Counted from the first letter of the stretch, positions 8,513-19,082 are shown. The stretch: DNA of 64,000 nt from Prevotella sp. (GCA_017469955.1 JAFUFJ010000012.1:16919-80918); one strand, 5' to 3'. Made by a program: numbers and translations. The notes: generated by a model not told the origin, from the letters alone.

Positions 8513-9433
8513 TTATTTCTTCTTGTAGTTGATTTTGGCCAATACGAGGTAATGGTCGGAGGGAAGACGGCGCTCATAGCGCTGGAAACGTATCTCACGC
8601 GGTGCGCCATTGCCTTGTATTTGCTCTTCATTAGGCTTCTCTGTCCAGTAGCAATTGGTCAAAACACCATAGTGATTGACCTCGAATCTGGGCGAGAGGA
8701 AGATGTGATCGATGCGGCTTTGGGTCTTCAGGTCGGGCCTGAAGGCATTGAATGTGCCGTTCTCGGCAAAGCGTTGTTTGGCAACAACGTATGAATCGTT
8801 GAGCACTCCCGACTGTGTAAATATGTCATAAATCTCGTCGCGCTGGTCGACATTGAAGTCGCCTGTGAGGATGACTGGTGTCTTACCATCGGTGAGTTCC
8901 TTGATTTTCTTGACGACAAGCTTCGCTCCTTCACGGCGAGCAACCTTGCCTACATGGTCCATATGGAGGTTGAAATAGTAGAACTTCAGCTTAGTGCGCA
9001 TGTCCTTGAACTTGCCCCATGTGCAGATGCGCACGCAGGCAGCATCCCATCCAAGGCCAGGTTTCTCGGGCGTTTCGCTCAACCAGAAATTGCCTTCATC
9101 GAGCTTCTTGATGTAGTCTTTCTTGAAAAAGATGGCCGAGTGTTCTCCCAGTTCTTTGCCATCTTCACGGGCAACTCCGATGTAGCCATAGCCGTCAAGA
9201 CCGTTGAGAAGGTCGTGGATCTGGTTGATCTTGGCTTCCTGTGTGCCGAAGATGTCGGGCTGTTCAAAGTTGATCATGTCGCAGATGACGGGCACGCGCT
9301 GTGTCCATCCGTTGCCTTCTTCGGTGTCGTCGTCGTTCTGATAGCGCACGTTGTACGATCCGACAAAAAGGCTTTGTGCGCTCAAGCACATGGCAAAGGC
9401 CAAGGCGAGCATGGTGAGTGTGTATTTCTTCAT
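8513..9433 (-). CDS. Secreted endonuclease/exonuclease/phosphatase family protein
   Basis: Exported metal-dependent phosphoesterase of the EEP (DNase I/sphingomyelinase-like) superfamily. The 306-residue product begins with a clear signal peptide (MKKYTLTMLALAFAMCLSAQ). The ordered EEP motifs follow: SYNVRY, FGTQEA (metal-binding Glu), LHMDHVG, LTGDFNVD, RIDHIF and the terminal SDHYLVLA (catalytic Asp-His). The length and secreted form match Bacteroidetes proteins annotated as endonuclease/exonuclease/phosphatase. The substrate could be nucleic acid, phospholipid or sugar phosphate. It has its own -7 box about 40 bases upstream. Confidence 0.93.
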   Translation of the reverse strand: MKKYTLTMLALAFAMCLSAQSLFVGSYNVRYQNDDDTEEGNGWTQRVPVICDMINFEQPDIFGTQEAKINQIHDLLNGLDGYGYIGVAREDGKELGEHSAIFFKKDYIKKLDEGNFWLSETPEKPGLGWDAACVRICTWGKFKDMRTKLKFYYFNLHMDHVGKVARREGAKLVVKKIKELTDGKTPVILTGDFNVDQRDEIYDIFTQSGVLNDSYVVAKQRFAENGTFNAFRPDLKTQSRIDHIFLSPRFEVNHYGVLTNCYWTEKPNEEQIQGNGAPREIRFQRYERRLPSDHYLVLAKINYKKK

Positions 9434-9472
9434 TTCTTAATGGTTTGTTGTTATGTTTTCGATTAGACCATG

Positions 9473-9480
9473 CAAAATTA
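9473..9480 (-). promoter_or_regulatory. -7 box of the endonuclease/phosphatase gene
   Basis: Minus-strand TAATTTTG, about 40 bases upstream of the ATG at 9433. The -33 box is unclear. Confidence 0.5.
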
Positions 9481-9557
9481 GGAAAAAAATCGCGAACGGC
9501 CGTCGGCATGAATGAGAAATTGCTCCTTTCGGGGTGAATTTCCACCGTCTGCCGGTC

Positions 9558-9667
9558 GAGAAAGCTAAGGGTTTAGCCTGAGAAGTCTTAGAGTTATGGA
9601 CGAGAAAGGATAGAGTTATTGCCAAGAAAGCTAAGACTTCTGGGGCTAAACCCTTAGCTTTCTCGGC
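9558..9667. repeat. 110-bp modular element 3: the most symmetric copy
   Basis: Units start at 9558, 9580, 9602, 9624 and 9646. The unit 1 core GAGAAAGCTAAGGGTTTAG is the exact reverse complement of the unit 5 core CTAAACCCTTAGCTTTCTC. Unit 2 left (GAGAAGTCT) pairs with unit 4 right (AGACTTCTG). A single strand could fold as a nested hairpin centred on unit 3. It lies between two minus-strand genes, upstream of the endonuclease/phosphatase promoter and downstream of rlpA. Confidence 0.88.
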
Positions 9668-9712
9668 GTGAAGGGACGGGAGGGCGGAAATGAAGGGACC
9701 CGGTTTGCCTCC

Positions 9713-10186
9713 CTATTCGGTTATGTGCTGCCAGTCTTCGGTGATGCCGTACTTGTATTCGGCAGGTATTTCCAGGTCGTATTCCGAAGGCCACTCCTCC
9801 TCTTGGGGCTTGAACGGGACGATGGTCCGGTCGATAACCTCCACTTTCACGGTGGCGATGCCCTGCATGATCATGCCCAGCAGCTGGGCCGCACGTCTCG
9901 AAAGATCGATGACTCTGCCACGGGCGTAGGGACCCCGGTCGGTCACTCTGACGATGACTACTTTGCCATTAGACAGATTGGTGACGCGCAACATGGTGCC
10001 GAAAGGATAGAAACGATGGGCACAAGTCATGCTGTCGGGATGCAGACGCTCGCCGCTTGCCGTGCGTCTTCCTTCGAATTTCTTGGCATAATAAGAGGCT
10101 TTACCTGTCTGAGTTTGTGCATGCAGACAGGCAAAGCCCATAACCGTTAAGAATACAATCAGTATAGTTGTCTTTAGGTTCATCAA
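9713..10186 (-). CDS. rlpA: RlpA-like septal ring lytic transglycosylase (double-psi beta barrel)
   Basis: Exported peptidoglycan-acting protein of the RlpA family. The 157-residue product has a signal peptide ending near CLHAQ. The DPBB domain (about residues 28-118) shows [44 protein letters not shown] and [14 protein letters not shown], all diagnostic. The catalytic-site aspartate in VTDRGP is present. There is no SPOR domain, and the tail after residue 120 is acidic and unassigned. GFAC is a poor lipobox, so I favour signal peptidase I. It begins 40 bases after gdhA and is probably co-transcribed with it. Confidence 0.9.
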   Translation of the reverse strand: MMNLKTTILIVFLTVMGFACLHAQTQTGKASYYAKKFEGRRTASGERLHPDSMTCAHRFYPFGTMLRVTNLSNGKVVIVRVTDRGPYARGRVIDLSRRAAQLLGMIMQGIATVKVEVIDRTIVPFKPQEEEWPSEYDLEIPAEYKYGITEDWQHITE

Positions 10187-10226
10187 GTCTCGTTGCTCTC
10201 CCTTACGGGAGAATTGCGCGGCTTTG

Positions 10227-11564
10227 CTATACGATGCCCTGGGCCATCATGGCATTGGCGACCTTCATGAAGCCTGCAACATTGGCACCCTTCACATAGT
10301 CGACATAGCCGTCGGCCTCGGTTCCGTACTTGACACACTGCTCATGGATGGACGACATGATGTAGTGGAGCTTCTCATCCACTTCCTTGTCGCTCCAGCT
10401 CAGGCGTATGGAGTTCTGTGTCATCTCAAGTCCGCTGGTGGCAACACCGCCTGCATTGACGGCCTTTCCTGGCGCAAACAGCGTCTTTGCGGCAACAAAC
10501 TTCTCGGCAGCCTCGGCCGTACATCCCATGTTTGACACCTCAGCCACACAGATAGGATGGTTGGCAAGGATGTTGTCGGCATCGTTTCCGTTCAATTCGT
10601 TTTGCGTAGCACAGGGAAGATAGATGTCGGCCTTCTGCTCCCAGGGCTTCTTTCCTGCGAAGAACTTTGAACCGGGGAATTCGTCTTCATAAGGCTTGCA
10701 GACGTCATTTCCCGATGCACGCAGCTCTAACATGTAGTCGATCTTCTCGTCGTCAAGGCCGGATGGATCATAGATGTATCCGTCAGGACCACTGATGGTG
10801 ATGACCTTTGCGCCCAGCTCTGTTGCCTTCTTAGCAGCACCCCAGGCCACATTGCCGAAACCAGAGATGGCCACTGTCTTGCCCTTTATGTCCTCTCCCT
10901 TGGTTGAGAGCATATGGTTGACGAAGTAGATGGCGCCGTATCCCGTTGCCTCGGGGCGTATGCGTGACCCGCCGAACTCGAGACCTTTGCCCGTGAGCAC
11001 TCCCTGGAATTGATGGGTGAGCTTCTTGTACATGCCGAAAAGGTAGCCGATCTCGCGGCCTCCCACGCCGATATCACCAGCAGGAACGTCCTCATCGGGA
11101 CCTATATGGCGATAGAGTTCGGTCATGAATGCCTGACAGAAACGCATCACTTCGGCGTCGGAACGTCCGCGGATAGAGAAGTCACTACCGCCTTTTCCGC
11201 CACCCATCGGCAGCGTGGTGAGCGCGTTCTTAAAGGTTTGTTCGAAGCCGAGGAACTTCAGAATCGAGAGGTTCACCGACGGGTGGAAGCGCAGTCCTCC
11301 CTTGTAAGGGCCAATGGCGCTGTTATATTGGACGCGATAACCGATGTTCACATGCACCTCTCCTTTGTCGTCGGTCCAAGGAACGCGGAACGTAATGATA
11401 CGCTCTGGCTCGACCAAGCGCTCGATGAGCTTGGCTTTTTCGAACTCGGGATGCTGGTTGTAGACATCCTCTATCGAGATTAACACTTCGCGCACAGCCT
11501 GAAGATACTCAAGCTCTCCCGGATGCTTTTGTTCCAGGTCTCGCATTATTTTCTCAACTTCCAT
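10227..11564 (-). CDS. gdhA: NADP-type hexameric glutamate dehydrogenase
   Basis: Catalyses reductive amination of 2-oxoglutarate with ammonia to glutamate in the cytosol, the main ammonia-assimilating step in many Bacteroidota. The 445-residue length is typical of the small hexameric class. Motifs include [12 protein letters not shown] (substrate site), [15 protein letters not shown] (catalytic lysine region), [14 protein letters not shown] and the Rossmann segment [14 protein letters not shown]. The cofactor class is inferred from overall similarity to NADP-linked enzymes. A full promoter lies 61 bases upstream, and rlpA follows on the same strand. Confidence 0.96.
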   Translation of the reverse strand: MEVEKIMRDLEQKHPGELEYLQAVREVLISIEDVYNQHPEFEKAKLIERLVEPERIITFRVPWTDDKGEVHVNIGYRVQYNSAIGPYKGGLRFHPSVNLSILKFLGFEQTFKNALTTLPMGGGKGGSDFSIRGRSDAEVMRFCQAFMTELYRHIGPDEDVPAGDIGVGGREIGYLFGMYKKLTHQFQGVLTGKGLEFGGSRIRPEATGYGAIYFVNHMLSTKGEDIKGKTVAISGFGNVAWGAAKKATELGAKVITISGPDGYIYDPSGLDDEKIDYMLELRASGNDVCKPYEDEFPGSKFFAGKKPWEQKADIYLPCATQNELNGNDADNILANHPICVAEVSNMGCTAEAAEKFVAAKTLFAPGKAVNAGGVATSGLEMTQNSIRLSWSDKEVDEKLHYIMSSIHEQCVKYGTEADGYVDYVKGANVAGFMKVANAMMAQGIV

Positions 11565-11624
11565 AAGTAGATTTTTAATAATTGTTATTATTAGTAGTAT
11601 GTCATAATGTCACTTTGGACACCG

Positions 11625-11656
11625 CAAAATTAAGTCTTTTCTGCATTATCACCAAA
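11625..11656 (-). promoter_or_regulatory. Promoter of gdhA
   Basis: Minus-strand TTTG (11653-11656), a 20-base spacer and TAATTTTG (11625-11632), a consensus match giving a leader of about 55 bases. Confidence 0.78.
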
Positions 11657-12092
11657 TAAATTTGCAAAAAAATGCCGGTCTCGGTGGCATTTTGTTTCGC
11701 AAGACGACAGTTGAAATGAGGTCGAAAGGACTGCCAAAGGCTTTTCTTTGCCCCTGTCCATGCCACGACAGGGTGACAGATGCAGAAAGAAGGGATGATT
11801 TTCTGGAGCAGGACCGTTAATAATATATAAAAGAACGCGCACGGGAAAACCGGAAAATGAAAAAAGTTGTAAATTTACATCATGTGCATCAAACGCGAGA
11901 ACGCCCTCCCGAAAACGCGTCTTACAGGGCTCAGAAGAAGCTGTTTTCGTCTCTGAAACGCATGATATGAGCCTTATACAAAGGAATATTATTGAAAACA
12001 GCAACCAGCTGACAATCAACAACATGAAAACAATCGAAGGAAAATACGGTTATACAAACAAGATTTCTTTTTCAAAGAAAGAAGAAAAAGCG
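11657..12092. other. Gene-free divergent region between gdhA and the SusC operon
   Basis: No supported gene; a 131-codon minus-strand frame is domain-free and would overlap the gdhA promoter. A hairpin at 11664-11700 has arms containing AAAATGCC and GGCATTTT. The remainder is unassigned. Confidence 0.45.
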
Positions 12093-12100
12093 TAACTTTG
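12093..12100 (+). promoter_or_regulatory. -7 box of the SusC-SusD operon
   Basis: TAACTTTG, 83 bases before the SusC start. The upstream TTTTTC near 12069 is a poor -33 match, which could mean activator dependence. Confidence 0.55.
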
Positions 12101-12183
12101 CATCGTAACTGAAACACACAAGGGGCCGAAAGCCCGACGACCTAAATCCGGAAGAAAATTTTTGAAATACAAAACTTAATAGC

Positions 12184-15100
12184 ATGAAACAAAAAACTAA
12201 GATCTGCCACACTGCATGGACTCAGCGACTGACTGCAGCCTTCTGTCTTGCGCTTGCCCTTAGTGTGCAGGCAACAACAGCTCCTGTCTGGGCAGGAACG
12301 ACCGCTGTGCAGCAGGAACAGCCTAAGCACAACGAAGTGACTGGACTGGTGACCGACCAGCAAAAAGAACCGCTGGTGGGCGTCACCGTGACTATCGTCG
12401 GCGGAGACGCTACGACTGTCACCGACATTGACGGCCTTTTCCGCATCAAAGCCGACAAAGGTCAGACGCTGGAATTCAGCTACGTCGGCTTTAAAAAGAA
12501 GCAAATCAAGCTGACCGGAGCTAAACTGATCAACGTCATGCTTGACGAAGAGACTTCAGAAATGGCCGAAGTCATCGTCACGGGTTTCAGCAGTCAGAAG
12601 AAGGCTTCTATCGTAGGCTCGATCGAAACCATTAAGCCTGACGAGCTGAAGTTTGGCACGGGTCGCACGCTATCCAACAATCTGGCCGGCAAATTGAGCG
12701 GTATTATTGGAGTACAACGCTCAGGAGAGCCAGGCTACGACGACTCCAATTTCTGGATTCGAGGCATCTCAACTTTCTCAGGAAACAACTCTCCGCTGAT
12801 CTTGATCGACGGTATTGCACGCGACCTGAACAACGTCGACGTGAACGAAATCGAATCGTTCTCGGTATTGAAGGACGCCTCGGCCTCGGCCATGTATGGT
12901 GTAAGAGGTGCAAACGGCGTGATCGTCATCACGACGAAACGCGGCAAGATTGGCGCTCCACAAGTAAAATTCCACGTCGAGCATGCCATCAATCAGCCCA
13001 CCAAGATGCCCGAATTTCTCGATGCTCCCGACTATATGACCCTGCTCAACGAGCTTGCCCTGCAGGACGGAGCTGTGCAACCTTTCACAGAAGAGCAGAT
13101 CAATCGCACCCGCTCGGGATATGATCCAGACCTCTATCCCAACGTGAACTGGATCGACGAGATTACGAAAGACTATGCCTATACAACGAGAGGAAACGTT
13201 GACGTGAGCGGAGGTTCGGACTTCCTCCGCTACTCAATAGTGGCATCTTACTTCAAAGAGTCAGGCATACTTGAACAGGACAAGAACCTGCCAGTTGACA
13301 ATGCTACGAACAATCAGCAGTTCAACTTGCGCACAAACATCGACATGGACGTGACAAAAACCACGCTGTTGAGGGTCAACATCGGTGGCTATCTGAACCG
13401 TTTCAAGAAGCAACGCTGCTCGACAGACGAAGCTTTCAACCAGGCCTTCATGACCCTTCCCTTCGTACATCCTACCCGTTATAGCGACGGAGCCATACCC
13501 CGCATTTCCAACCGTGCCAACCCTTGGCTCACCGCTACGCAGGGTGGCTACGACTTTATGACGTCGTCCAAGATCCAAACGCTTTTCTCTGTGGAGCAAG
13601 ACCTGCGCCAAATCACCAAAGGACTCAAGCTGAAGGGGACGTTTAGTTTCGACCGCTGGAACCGTAGTAGCCGGTCAAGAACGGCCAACCCTCCGGTGGT
13701 TCTTCCTGCGACAGGACGCGATGTTGAAGGAAACCTCATCTATGTGCAGTCGTCACCGGGCGACGAGTCGATGGGCTTCACAACCGGTACTGAATATGGA
13801 AACAGCAACGTCTACATGGAAGCCGACATCATGTATAACCGCAGATTTGGCCTGCATGACATTGATGCGCTGTTCCTTTACAACCAGAATTCTTATGATG
13901 ACGGCAGTATTCAAGACTACAGGAAACAGGGAATTGCCGGCCGTCTCTCCTATACTTATGACAACCGATATGTAGCAGAGTTTAACTTTGGCTACAACGG
14001 ATCAGAGAACTTTGCCAAAGGAAAGCGCTTCGGATTCTTCCCATCGTTTGCCGTTGGCTGGCTGTTAAGCGAGGAAAAATTCATGGAACCCGTCCATGAC
14101 GTGTTCAACAAAATCAAGTTCCGCGCCAGCATCGGACAGGCCGGTGACGATAATATCGGCGGTCGGCGCTTCGCCTACCTCACCACACTCTACACCAATC
14201 AAGAGGGTTACACATGGGGAACCACAGGACAGCGGTCCTACAGTGGCATCACTGAGGGCGAAATCGGCGTAAGCAGCCTGACATGGGAGACCGTAACCAA
14301 GAAGAACTTCGGTGTCGAACTCGGTCTTTGGGATCTATTAGACATCAACTTCGACCTATTCAGAGAGAACCGCAAGAACATCTTTATGCAGCGTTCAATC
14401 GTACCTACGCAAAGCGGTTTCGTACAGACTCCCTGGGCAAACTTTGGCAAGATGACCAACGGAGGCGTAGAGTTCACGATCAACCTTCATAAGCAATGGA
14501 ACCGAGATTTCTTCACCTCATTCTACGGGAACTTTACCTATGCGAAGAACAGAGTTGACGAAATTGACGAAGCCGAAGTGAAGAAAGGCACCTACAGAGG
14601 GCAGACTGGACGCTCACGTAACGAACTGTGGGGACTCACAGCCGAAAGACTTTTCACTGAAGAGGACTTCAATGAAGACGGAACTTTGAAATTTGGCATC
14701 CCCCAACAGAACGTCGGAGCAACGACCTTACACCCCGGTGATGTGAAATATGTCGACATGAACGGTGACAATGTGATCAATGAAGAAGACGAAGGATACA
14801 TAGGCGGAACCATCGACCCACGCATCGTTTACGGTTTCGGAGGCGTGATATCATGGAAGAACATCGACTTCAACTTCTTCTTCCAAGGAACAGGCGACAC
14901 CTACCGGATTATCGGTGGCGGAGCGTCTGTGCCTTACTTCCTCCCAGGAGGAGGCACAACTACCGAGGGTAATGCCTATGCCTATAACATTAATGACCGC
15001 TGGACTGACGACAACCAAGACCCATATGCCTTCTGGCCTCGCCTGACTTATGGACCTAATGTCAACAACTGCCGAGCTTCTACCTGGTGGAAAAAAGACA

Positions 15101-15318
15101 TGAGCTTCCTGCGTTGCAAGACCATTGAAGTAGGATACACATTGCCAAAGGCTTGGACGGAGCACATCTACTCCAAGGGATGCCGTGTATTTGTCAGCGG
15201 AAACAACCTGTTCTGCCTCTCGTCGTTCAAGCTTTGGGACCCAGAAATAGGAACCGACAACGGCTTGCGCTATCCGATGAATCGTTCTATACTGTTTGGT
15301 ATTGACCTCAACTTCTAA
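12184..15318 (+). CDS. SusC/RagA-family TonB-linked outer-membrane transporter
   Basis: Outer-membrane active transporter that takes up ligand delivered by the SusD partner encoded next. The 1044-residue product has a signal peptide (to about residue 38), a CarboxypepD_reg-like domain (about 50-125, with TGLVTDQQKEPLVGVTV and TDIDGLFRIKA), a plug with IRGISTF, VLKDASASAMYG and ANGVIVITTKRG, and a long beta-barrel ending in an aromatic residue (FGIDLNF). It is the first gene of a same-strand run to 22714. No sigma/anti-sigma or hybrid sensor is visible nearby, so the inducer cannot be deduced. Confidence 0.96.
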   Translation: MKQKTKICHTAWTQRLTAAFCLALALSVQATTAPVWAGTTAVQQEQPKHNEVTGLVTDQQKEPLVGVTVTIVGGDATTVTDIDGLFRIKADKGQTLEFSYVGFKKKQIKLTGAKLINVMLDEETSEMAEVIVTGFSSQKKASIVGSIETIKPDELKFGTGRTLSNNLAGKLSGIIGVQRSGEPGYDDSNFWIRGISTFSGNNSPLILIDGIARDLNNVDVNEIESFSVLKDASASAMYGVRGANGVIVITTKRGKIGAPQVKFHVEHAINQPTKMPEFLDAPDYMTLLNELALQDGAVQPFTEEQINRTRSGYDPDLYPNVNWIDEITKDYAYTTRGNVDVSGGSDFLRYSIVASYFKESGILEQDKNLPVDNATNNQQFNLRTNIDMDVTKTTLLRVNIGGYLNRFKKQRCSTDEAFNQAFMTLPFVHPTRYSDGAIPRISNRANPWLTATQGGYDFMTSSKIQTLFSVEQDLRQITKGLKLKGTFSFDRWNRSSRSRTANPPVVLPATGRDVEGNLIYVQSSPGDESMGFTTGTEYGNSNVYMEADIMYNRRFGLHDIDALFLYNQNSYDDGSIQDYRKQGIAGRLSYTYDNRYVAEFNFGYNGSENFAKGKRFGFFPSFAVGWLLSEEKFMEPVHDVFNKIKFRASIGQAGDDNIGGRRFAYLTTLYTNQEGYTWGTTGQRSYSGITEGEIGVSSLTWETVTKKNFGVELGLWDLLDINFDLFRENRKNIFMQRSIVPTQSGFVQTPWANFGKMTNGGVEFTINLHKQWNRDFFTSFYGNFTYAKNRVDEIDEAEVKKGTYRGQTGRSRNELWGLTAERLFTEEDFNEDGTLKFGIPQQNVGATTLHPGDVKYVDMNGDNVINEEDEGYIGGTIDPRIVYGFGGVISWKNIDFNFFFQGTGDTYRIIGGGASVPYFLPGGGTTTEGNAYAYNINDRWTDDNQDPYAFWPRLTYGPNVNNCRASTWWKKDMSFLRCKTIEVGYTLPKAWTEHIYSKGCRVFVSGNNLFCLSSFKLWDPEIGTDNGLRYPMNRSILFGIDLNF

Positions 15319-15369
15319 ACGAATGAAAAAGAGAAATGGCAAAGAACGGAAAAAGATGAATGAAAACAA

Positions 15370-17307
15370 ATGATGAAAGATATGGAAAAGATTAAAATTG
15401 CAACATATGTCGTGGCTGGGATACTTGCCATGAATCTGGCCACTTCATGCTCCGACTTCTTAGACAAAGAGCCCGATACCGAGCTGAATACCGAGATGGT
15501 GTTTGAGAATCGTGACAAGGTATACTCGTGGATGGCCTATGTCTATAACATCATTCATACCCCAGATAAGTGGGCGTTGACCTCCGACGGATATGAAATT
15601 CTTGCCGACGACCTCGTGGCATCAAAACGTTGGGAACAATGGGACTGGCGCGAAGTGCTCGGCAAAATATACGGACAATGGACCATCAACTCGACCTGGG
15701 GGGGCAACCTTTGGCACATGATGCCTCGATACATCCGCCACGGATATATATTTGAAGAGATGGCACACGCACTGCCAGAAGACAACCTTCCACAAGGAGA
15801 AATTGACAACATGAAGAATGAAATCAAGTTTCTCTGCGCTTACGGATGGTGGCTTTTGGCAGAAAACTACGGTGGAATCCCATTCAAACCTGACTATATC
15901 GCACCGACAGACTTTACTCTTTCAGAACTGATGGTAGGGCAATCGAAATTCGATGACGTGGTGAACTATTGCGACCAACAGATGCTTGAGGCAGCAAATG
16001 CACTACCTGCCGTCTATGATGATCCGTCAAAATACGGACGTATCAATAAGATAATGGCACTCACCGTGCGTGCAAGAATGCTGCTTTTTGCAGCAAGTCC
16101 CTTGGTGAATGGGAACAAGATGTATGCCGACTATCGCAACAATGAGGGAGAACAGATATTCAATATGACATACGACCACCAGAAATGGGTAAAGGCAGTT
16201 GAGGCTTGCAAGTTATGTATTGACGAAGCAGAGAAAGCCGGTTACGAGCTTTACAAGGAGTCTGGTCCCGATGGAGGCATTGACCCGTTCATGTCAACAT
16301 ACAACGTTCACATCAAGAAATGGAGCGAAGGCAACCATGAAATCACATTCCCTGTGACTAAAGGGAATGCTTATCGCGACACGTATCTTCGCGTTACGTC
16401 AGTACGCGACTACAATGGAGGCAATGGTTTGGGTGTATACCAAGGTTTAGTCGATGCATTCTTCACCGAGAACGGATTGCCTATCGACGATCCTAATTCA
16501 GGGTATACCGAAACAGGCTTCTCGACTTCCGTAGAGTCTCGCCCCGAAATAACGAAATGGTCATACGGGACTGGCGTTGAAGGTGAAATCACTGCACGCG
16601 GTACTTATAATATGTATTGCCACCGAGAGCCCCGTTTCTACAACGCAGTGTCATTCCACAACTCGTGGTTAGCTGTTGCAGGCCGTCCATATAATTTCCT
16701 GTTCGGCGGTGCAGACAATATCCAAAGTTCATCTCCTCATGATGCTCCTCAAAACGGATACTTAGCCCGCAAGGGATTGTGCGTGACTGATGACTACAAG
16801 AGTGGTTCGATAACTGATCGCCAAGCATTCATCTATCGTCTGGCTTTCACCTATCTTGACTATGCAGAAGCCTTGAATGAAACATACGATGAGGCTTCAC
16901 GAAGGAATGAAGCCATAGAGTATGTGAACCGCATTCGAGAGCGTGCCGGAGTGCGCCAGTATACATTCAGTGTCGTAGATGCCGATGACGAAGAGTATAT
17001 TCATATTGAAAACACCCAGGAATCGGTACGCAAGGCCATACGGATGGAGCGACGTGTAGAACTGAGTTGCGAGAACAACCGCTGGTATGACATTCGCCGA
17101 TGGATGATTGCCGAGGATATTCCCGAGATGACGGGCGACTGCATGGGCATGAATTCACAAGGAAGGACACGCAATGAGTTCCACCATCGCACCGCCACTC
17201 CTGGCCAAACTCGCGTATGGAAGAAACAATATTATTGGTTCCCCATCTATATTGACGAATATGAAAAGAATCCTAATCTCGTGGAAGGCCCATTCTGGGT
17301 TGACTAA
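15370..17307 (+). CDS. SusD/RagB-family nutrient-binding lipoprotein
   Basis: Surface lipoprotein that binds glycan or peptide ligand over the SusC pore. The 645-residue product has a lipoprotein signal with lipobox LATSC (acylated Cys about residue 27). This is followed by the SusD start CSDFLDKEPDTELN, tetratricopeptide-like helices, and the conserved terminal region with RLAFTYLDYAEALNE, YVNRIRERAGV, RMERRVELSCENNRWYDIRRW and PIYIDEYEKNPNL. It lies 51 bases after SusC. A second ATG at 15382 is an equally plausible start. The ligand is unknown. Confidence 0.95.
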   Translation: MMKDMEKIKIATYVVAGILAMNLATSCSDFLDKEPDTELNTEMVFENRDKVYSWMAYVYNIIHTPDKWALTSDGYEILADDLVASKRWEQWDWREVLGKIYGQWTINSTWGGNLWHMMPRYIRHGYIFEEMAHALPEDNLPQGEIDNMKNEIKFLCAYGWWLLAENYGGIPFKPDYIAPTDFTLSELMVGQSKFDDVVNYCDQQMLEAANALPAVYDDPSKYGRINKIMALTVRARMLLFAASPLVNGNKMYADYRNNEGEQIFNMTYDHQKWVKAVEACKLCIDEAEKAGYELYKESGPDGGIDPFMSTYNVHIKKWSEGNHEITFPVTKGNAYRDTYLRVTSVRDYNGGNGLGVYQGLVDAFFTENGLPIDDPNSGYTETGFSTSVESRPEITKWSYGTGVEGEITARGTYNMYCHREPRFYNAVSFHNSWLAVAGRPYNFLFGGADNIQSSSPHDAPQNGYLARKGLCVTDDYKSGSITDRQAFIYRLAFTYLDYAEALNETYDEASRRNEAIEYVNRIRERAGVRQYTFSVVDADDEEYIHIENTQESVRKAIRMERRVELSCENNRWYDIRRWMIAEDIPEMTGDCMGMNSQGRTRNEFHHRTATPGQTRVWKKQYYWFPIYIDEYEKNPNLVEGPFWVD

Positions 17308-17338
17308 AACGATGTTTCAAATTTAAAAGAACTGCAAT

Positions 17339-18496
17339 ATGAAGACATTCATCAGAACAATTATACTGGCATGTTTGGCAGGGTTCTTCACGGCTTGTAA
17401 TGAAGATCCCGAGTATTACACTTTGGACAGTCAGCCAGACGAGATGCATATACAGGCGTCAGTCGACAGGCTGATTCTCAACAAAGGCATTGCCAATCAG
17501 CCTGCCATCACGTTTACGTGGGATGCACAGCCGTCGCCTATTAGTGCCGACGATCAAGTAACCTATGCCGTTCGCCTCTATGCGTCGGCCAACAAGGACG
17601 ATTTTGTCACCAGCCTTTATGACGTTGGTGATGCACGACAGTTCTCACTCACCCACGAAGAACTCAACAACATCATCGGAAGATGGGTTGTTGCTGGCCA
17701 ACAAGTGAGGGTAACGGCGCAGGTGCTTTCCAGCGTTCATAATGAACTGAAATATGTAAAGCCGGCTTCTTCGACCGTCGAATTCGACGTGATTGGCTAC
17801 GAACGCTTCCCACAATACATATATATCCACCTGACAGACGACGTCACTGGTGAGGTAACTACAGAGTCTCTGTCGCAAAGAGAACTGGGGACGGGAGTCT
17901 ACGAAGCCACGCTTGATGTTGTGCCTTGCACCTATTACTTCACCACAACCACCGAGCCCCTTCCTGCATATGGACAGGCTGACGGTGAAAAAATGGTATA
18001 TGTCACCGAAGGAGACGTGCCGGCATTTACCTGTGAAGAGATCGGAACCCGGACGTTTATCGTAGACACCAACCCCGAGTACAACGACTGTCGCCTGCTT
18101 GACATTATCCAGTTGCCCACAGAAGGGGTCATATGGATTGTCGGGACAGGTACCTCTGTCGGGTGGAATCCCAATGATGCTGCGGGCAAGATGACTATGA
18201 CTGGTGGGGCACGCGAACCATATATCTACTCGTGGACTGGCGATTTCTTTAAGCCTGAAGATGCAGTCAACGACTCTCCCGGACAATTCAAAATAGGTCT
18301 TGGCGGTGGCTGGGGCGACCAGTTCTTCTATGCTCCGTCGCCCGACACCAACCCTGCAGAAGACCATGGAATTGACGGTCCTCGCTATGAAAACGGCATG
18401 GACTACAAGTGGTTGTCGCCCGTAACGGGCCACTATAAGTTCTCTGTCTATCTGCTACGCGACGACTTCCACACGAGTTTCGAGCCGGCAGAATAG
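17339..18496 (+). CDS. SusE/SusF-like outer-membrane glycan-binding lipoprotein
   Basis: Predicted surface lipoprotein accessory to the SusC/SusD pair. The lipobox is FFTAC (Cys about residue 20). The N-terminal module (about 35-150) has the SusE pattern of a strand ending in ITFTWDAQPS followed by YAVRLYAS. The C-terminal module (about 255-385) starts IWIVGTGTSVGWNP, like the starch-binding domains of SusE and SusF, and contains tryptophans suited to sugar stacking. It is the third gene of the operon, 31 bases after SusD. Starch specificity is not implied. Confidence 0.82.
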   Translation: MKTFIRTIILACLAGFFTACNEDPEYYTLDSQPDEMHIQASVDRLILNKGIANQPAITFTWDAQPSPISADDQVTYAVRLYASANKDDFVTSLYDVGDARQFSLTHEELNNIIGRWVVAGQQVRVTAQVLSSVHNELKYVKPASSTVEFDVIGYERFPQYIYIHLTDDVTGEVTTESLSQRELGTGVYEATLDVVPCTYYFTTTTEPLPAYGQADGEKMVYVTEGDVPAFTCEEIGTRTFIVDTNPEYNDCRLLDIIQLPTEGVIWIVGTGTSVGWNPNDAAGKMTMTGGAREPYIYSWTGDFFKPEDAVNDSPGQFKIGLGGGWGDQFFYAPSPDTNPAEDHGIDGPRYENGMDYKWLSPVTGHYKFSVYLLRDDFHTSFEPAE

Positions 18497-18597
18497 GAGA
18501 AGCATAACCGATTACGAATTATCAACTGACTGGGAGGGCCCATATACCACATGCATATGCCGTTCTTCCCTTTAACAAGAAAACAAAACATGCAGAT

Positions 18598-19053
18598 ATG
18601 AAAAAGTATATGTCTATTTGGGCGCCATTATTCGCCGTCATGTTCATGCTGGCATCATGCGTGGATGAAGATGGTGCCGGGGTGCCTGCACCCAAAAGTA
18701 TGTTCATAGAATCAGCCGAATATAACGTCGACCTGACCAACGATGAAACGAAGACCCTTACTCTCAGGTGGATTGACGTCGAGAATGCCACCTACAAAGT
18801 GTCTCTCTCAAATCAAGAAAACGACATCATACAAGAACTGTCCAACCCCGTGACTGCGGGCGATCTCAGTGTGCTTTCAATGGATATCCCCTATGAGCAG
18901 CTGGCTTCCTATGTGGAGACTGCCGGACTGAACGGCATTGTTGGCTGCGACTTCTTCATCAATGTCACAGGCACGCCGGTCGACTTGTCCAAACCTACTG
19001 CTCTTGCCCCTTCCGGAAGCACCGCGCGTTCGACTGTTCACTATGTAGAATAA
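18598..19053 (+). CDS. Small lipoprotein with a SusE-N-like immunoglobulin fold
   Basis: A 151-residue lipoprotein with lipobox MLASC (Cys about residue 21). After an acidic linker, the segment VDLTNDETKTLTLRWIDVENATYKVSLS resembles the beta-strand pattern of the SusE N-terminal domain but without the C-terminal binding modules of the preceding gene. It may be a reduced SusE-type surface protein. I do not recognise a specific family. It sits 101 bases after the SusE-like gene and 29 bases before the GLUG-repeat gene, so it is probably in the same operon. Confidence 0.75.
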   Translation: MKKYMSIWAPLFAVMFMLASCVDEDGAGVPAPKSMFIESAEYNVDLTNDETKTLTLRWIDVENATYKVSLSNQENDIIQELSNPVTAGDLSVLSMDIPYEQLASYVETAGLNGIVGCDFFINVTGTPVDLSKPTALAPSGSTARSTVHYVE

Positions 19054-19082
19054 CACAGTAAATAATATAGCAAGTAAAAGTT

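Noticed and set aside
11630-12025. 131-residue minus-strand protein
   Set aside because: Overlaps the gdhA promoter and has no homology-like features apart from a hydrophobic start.
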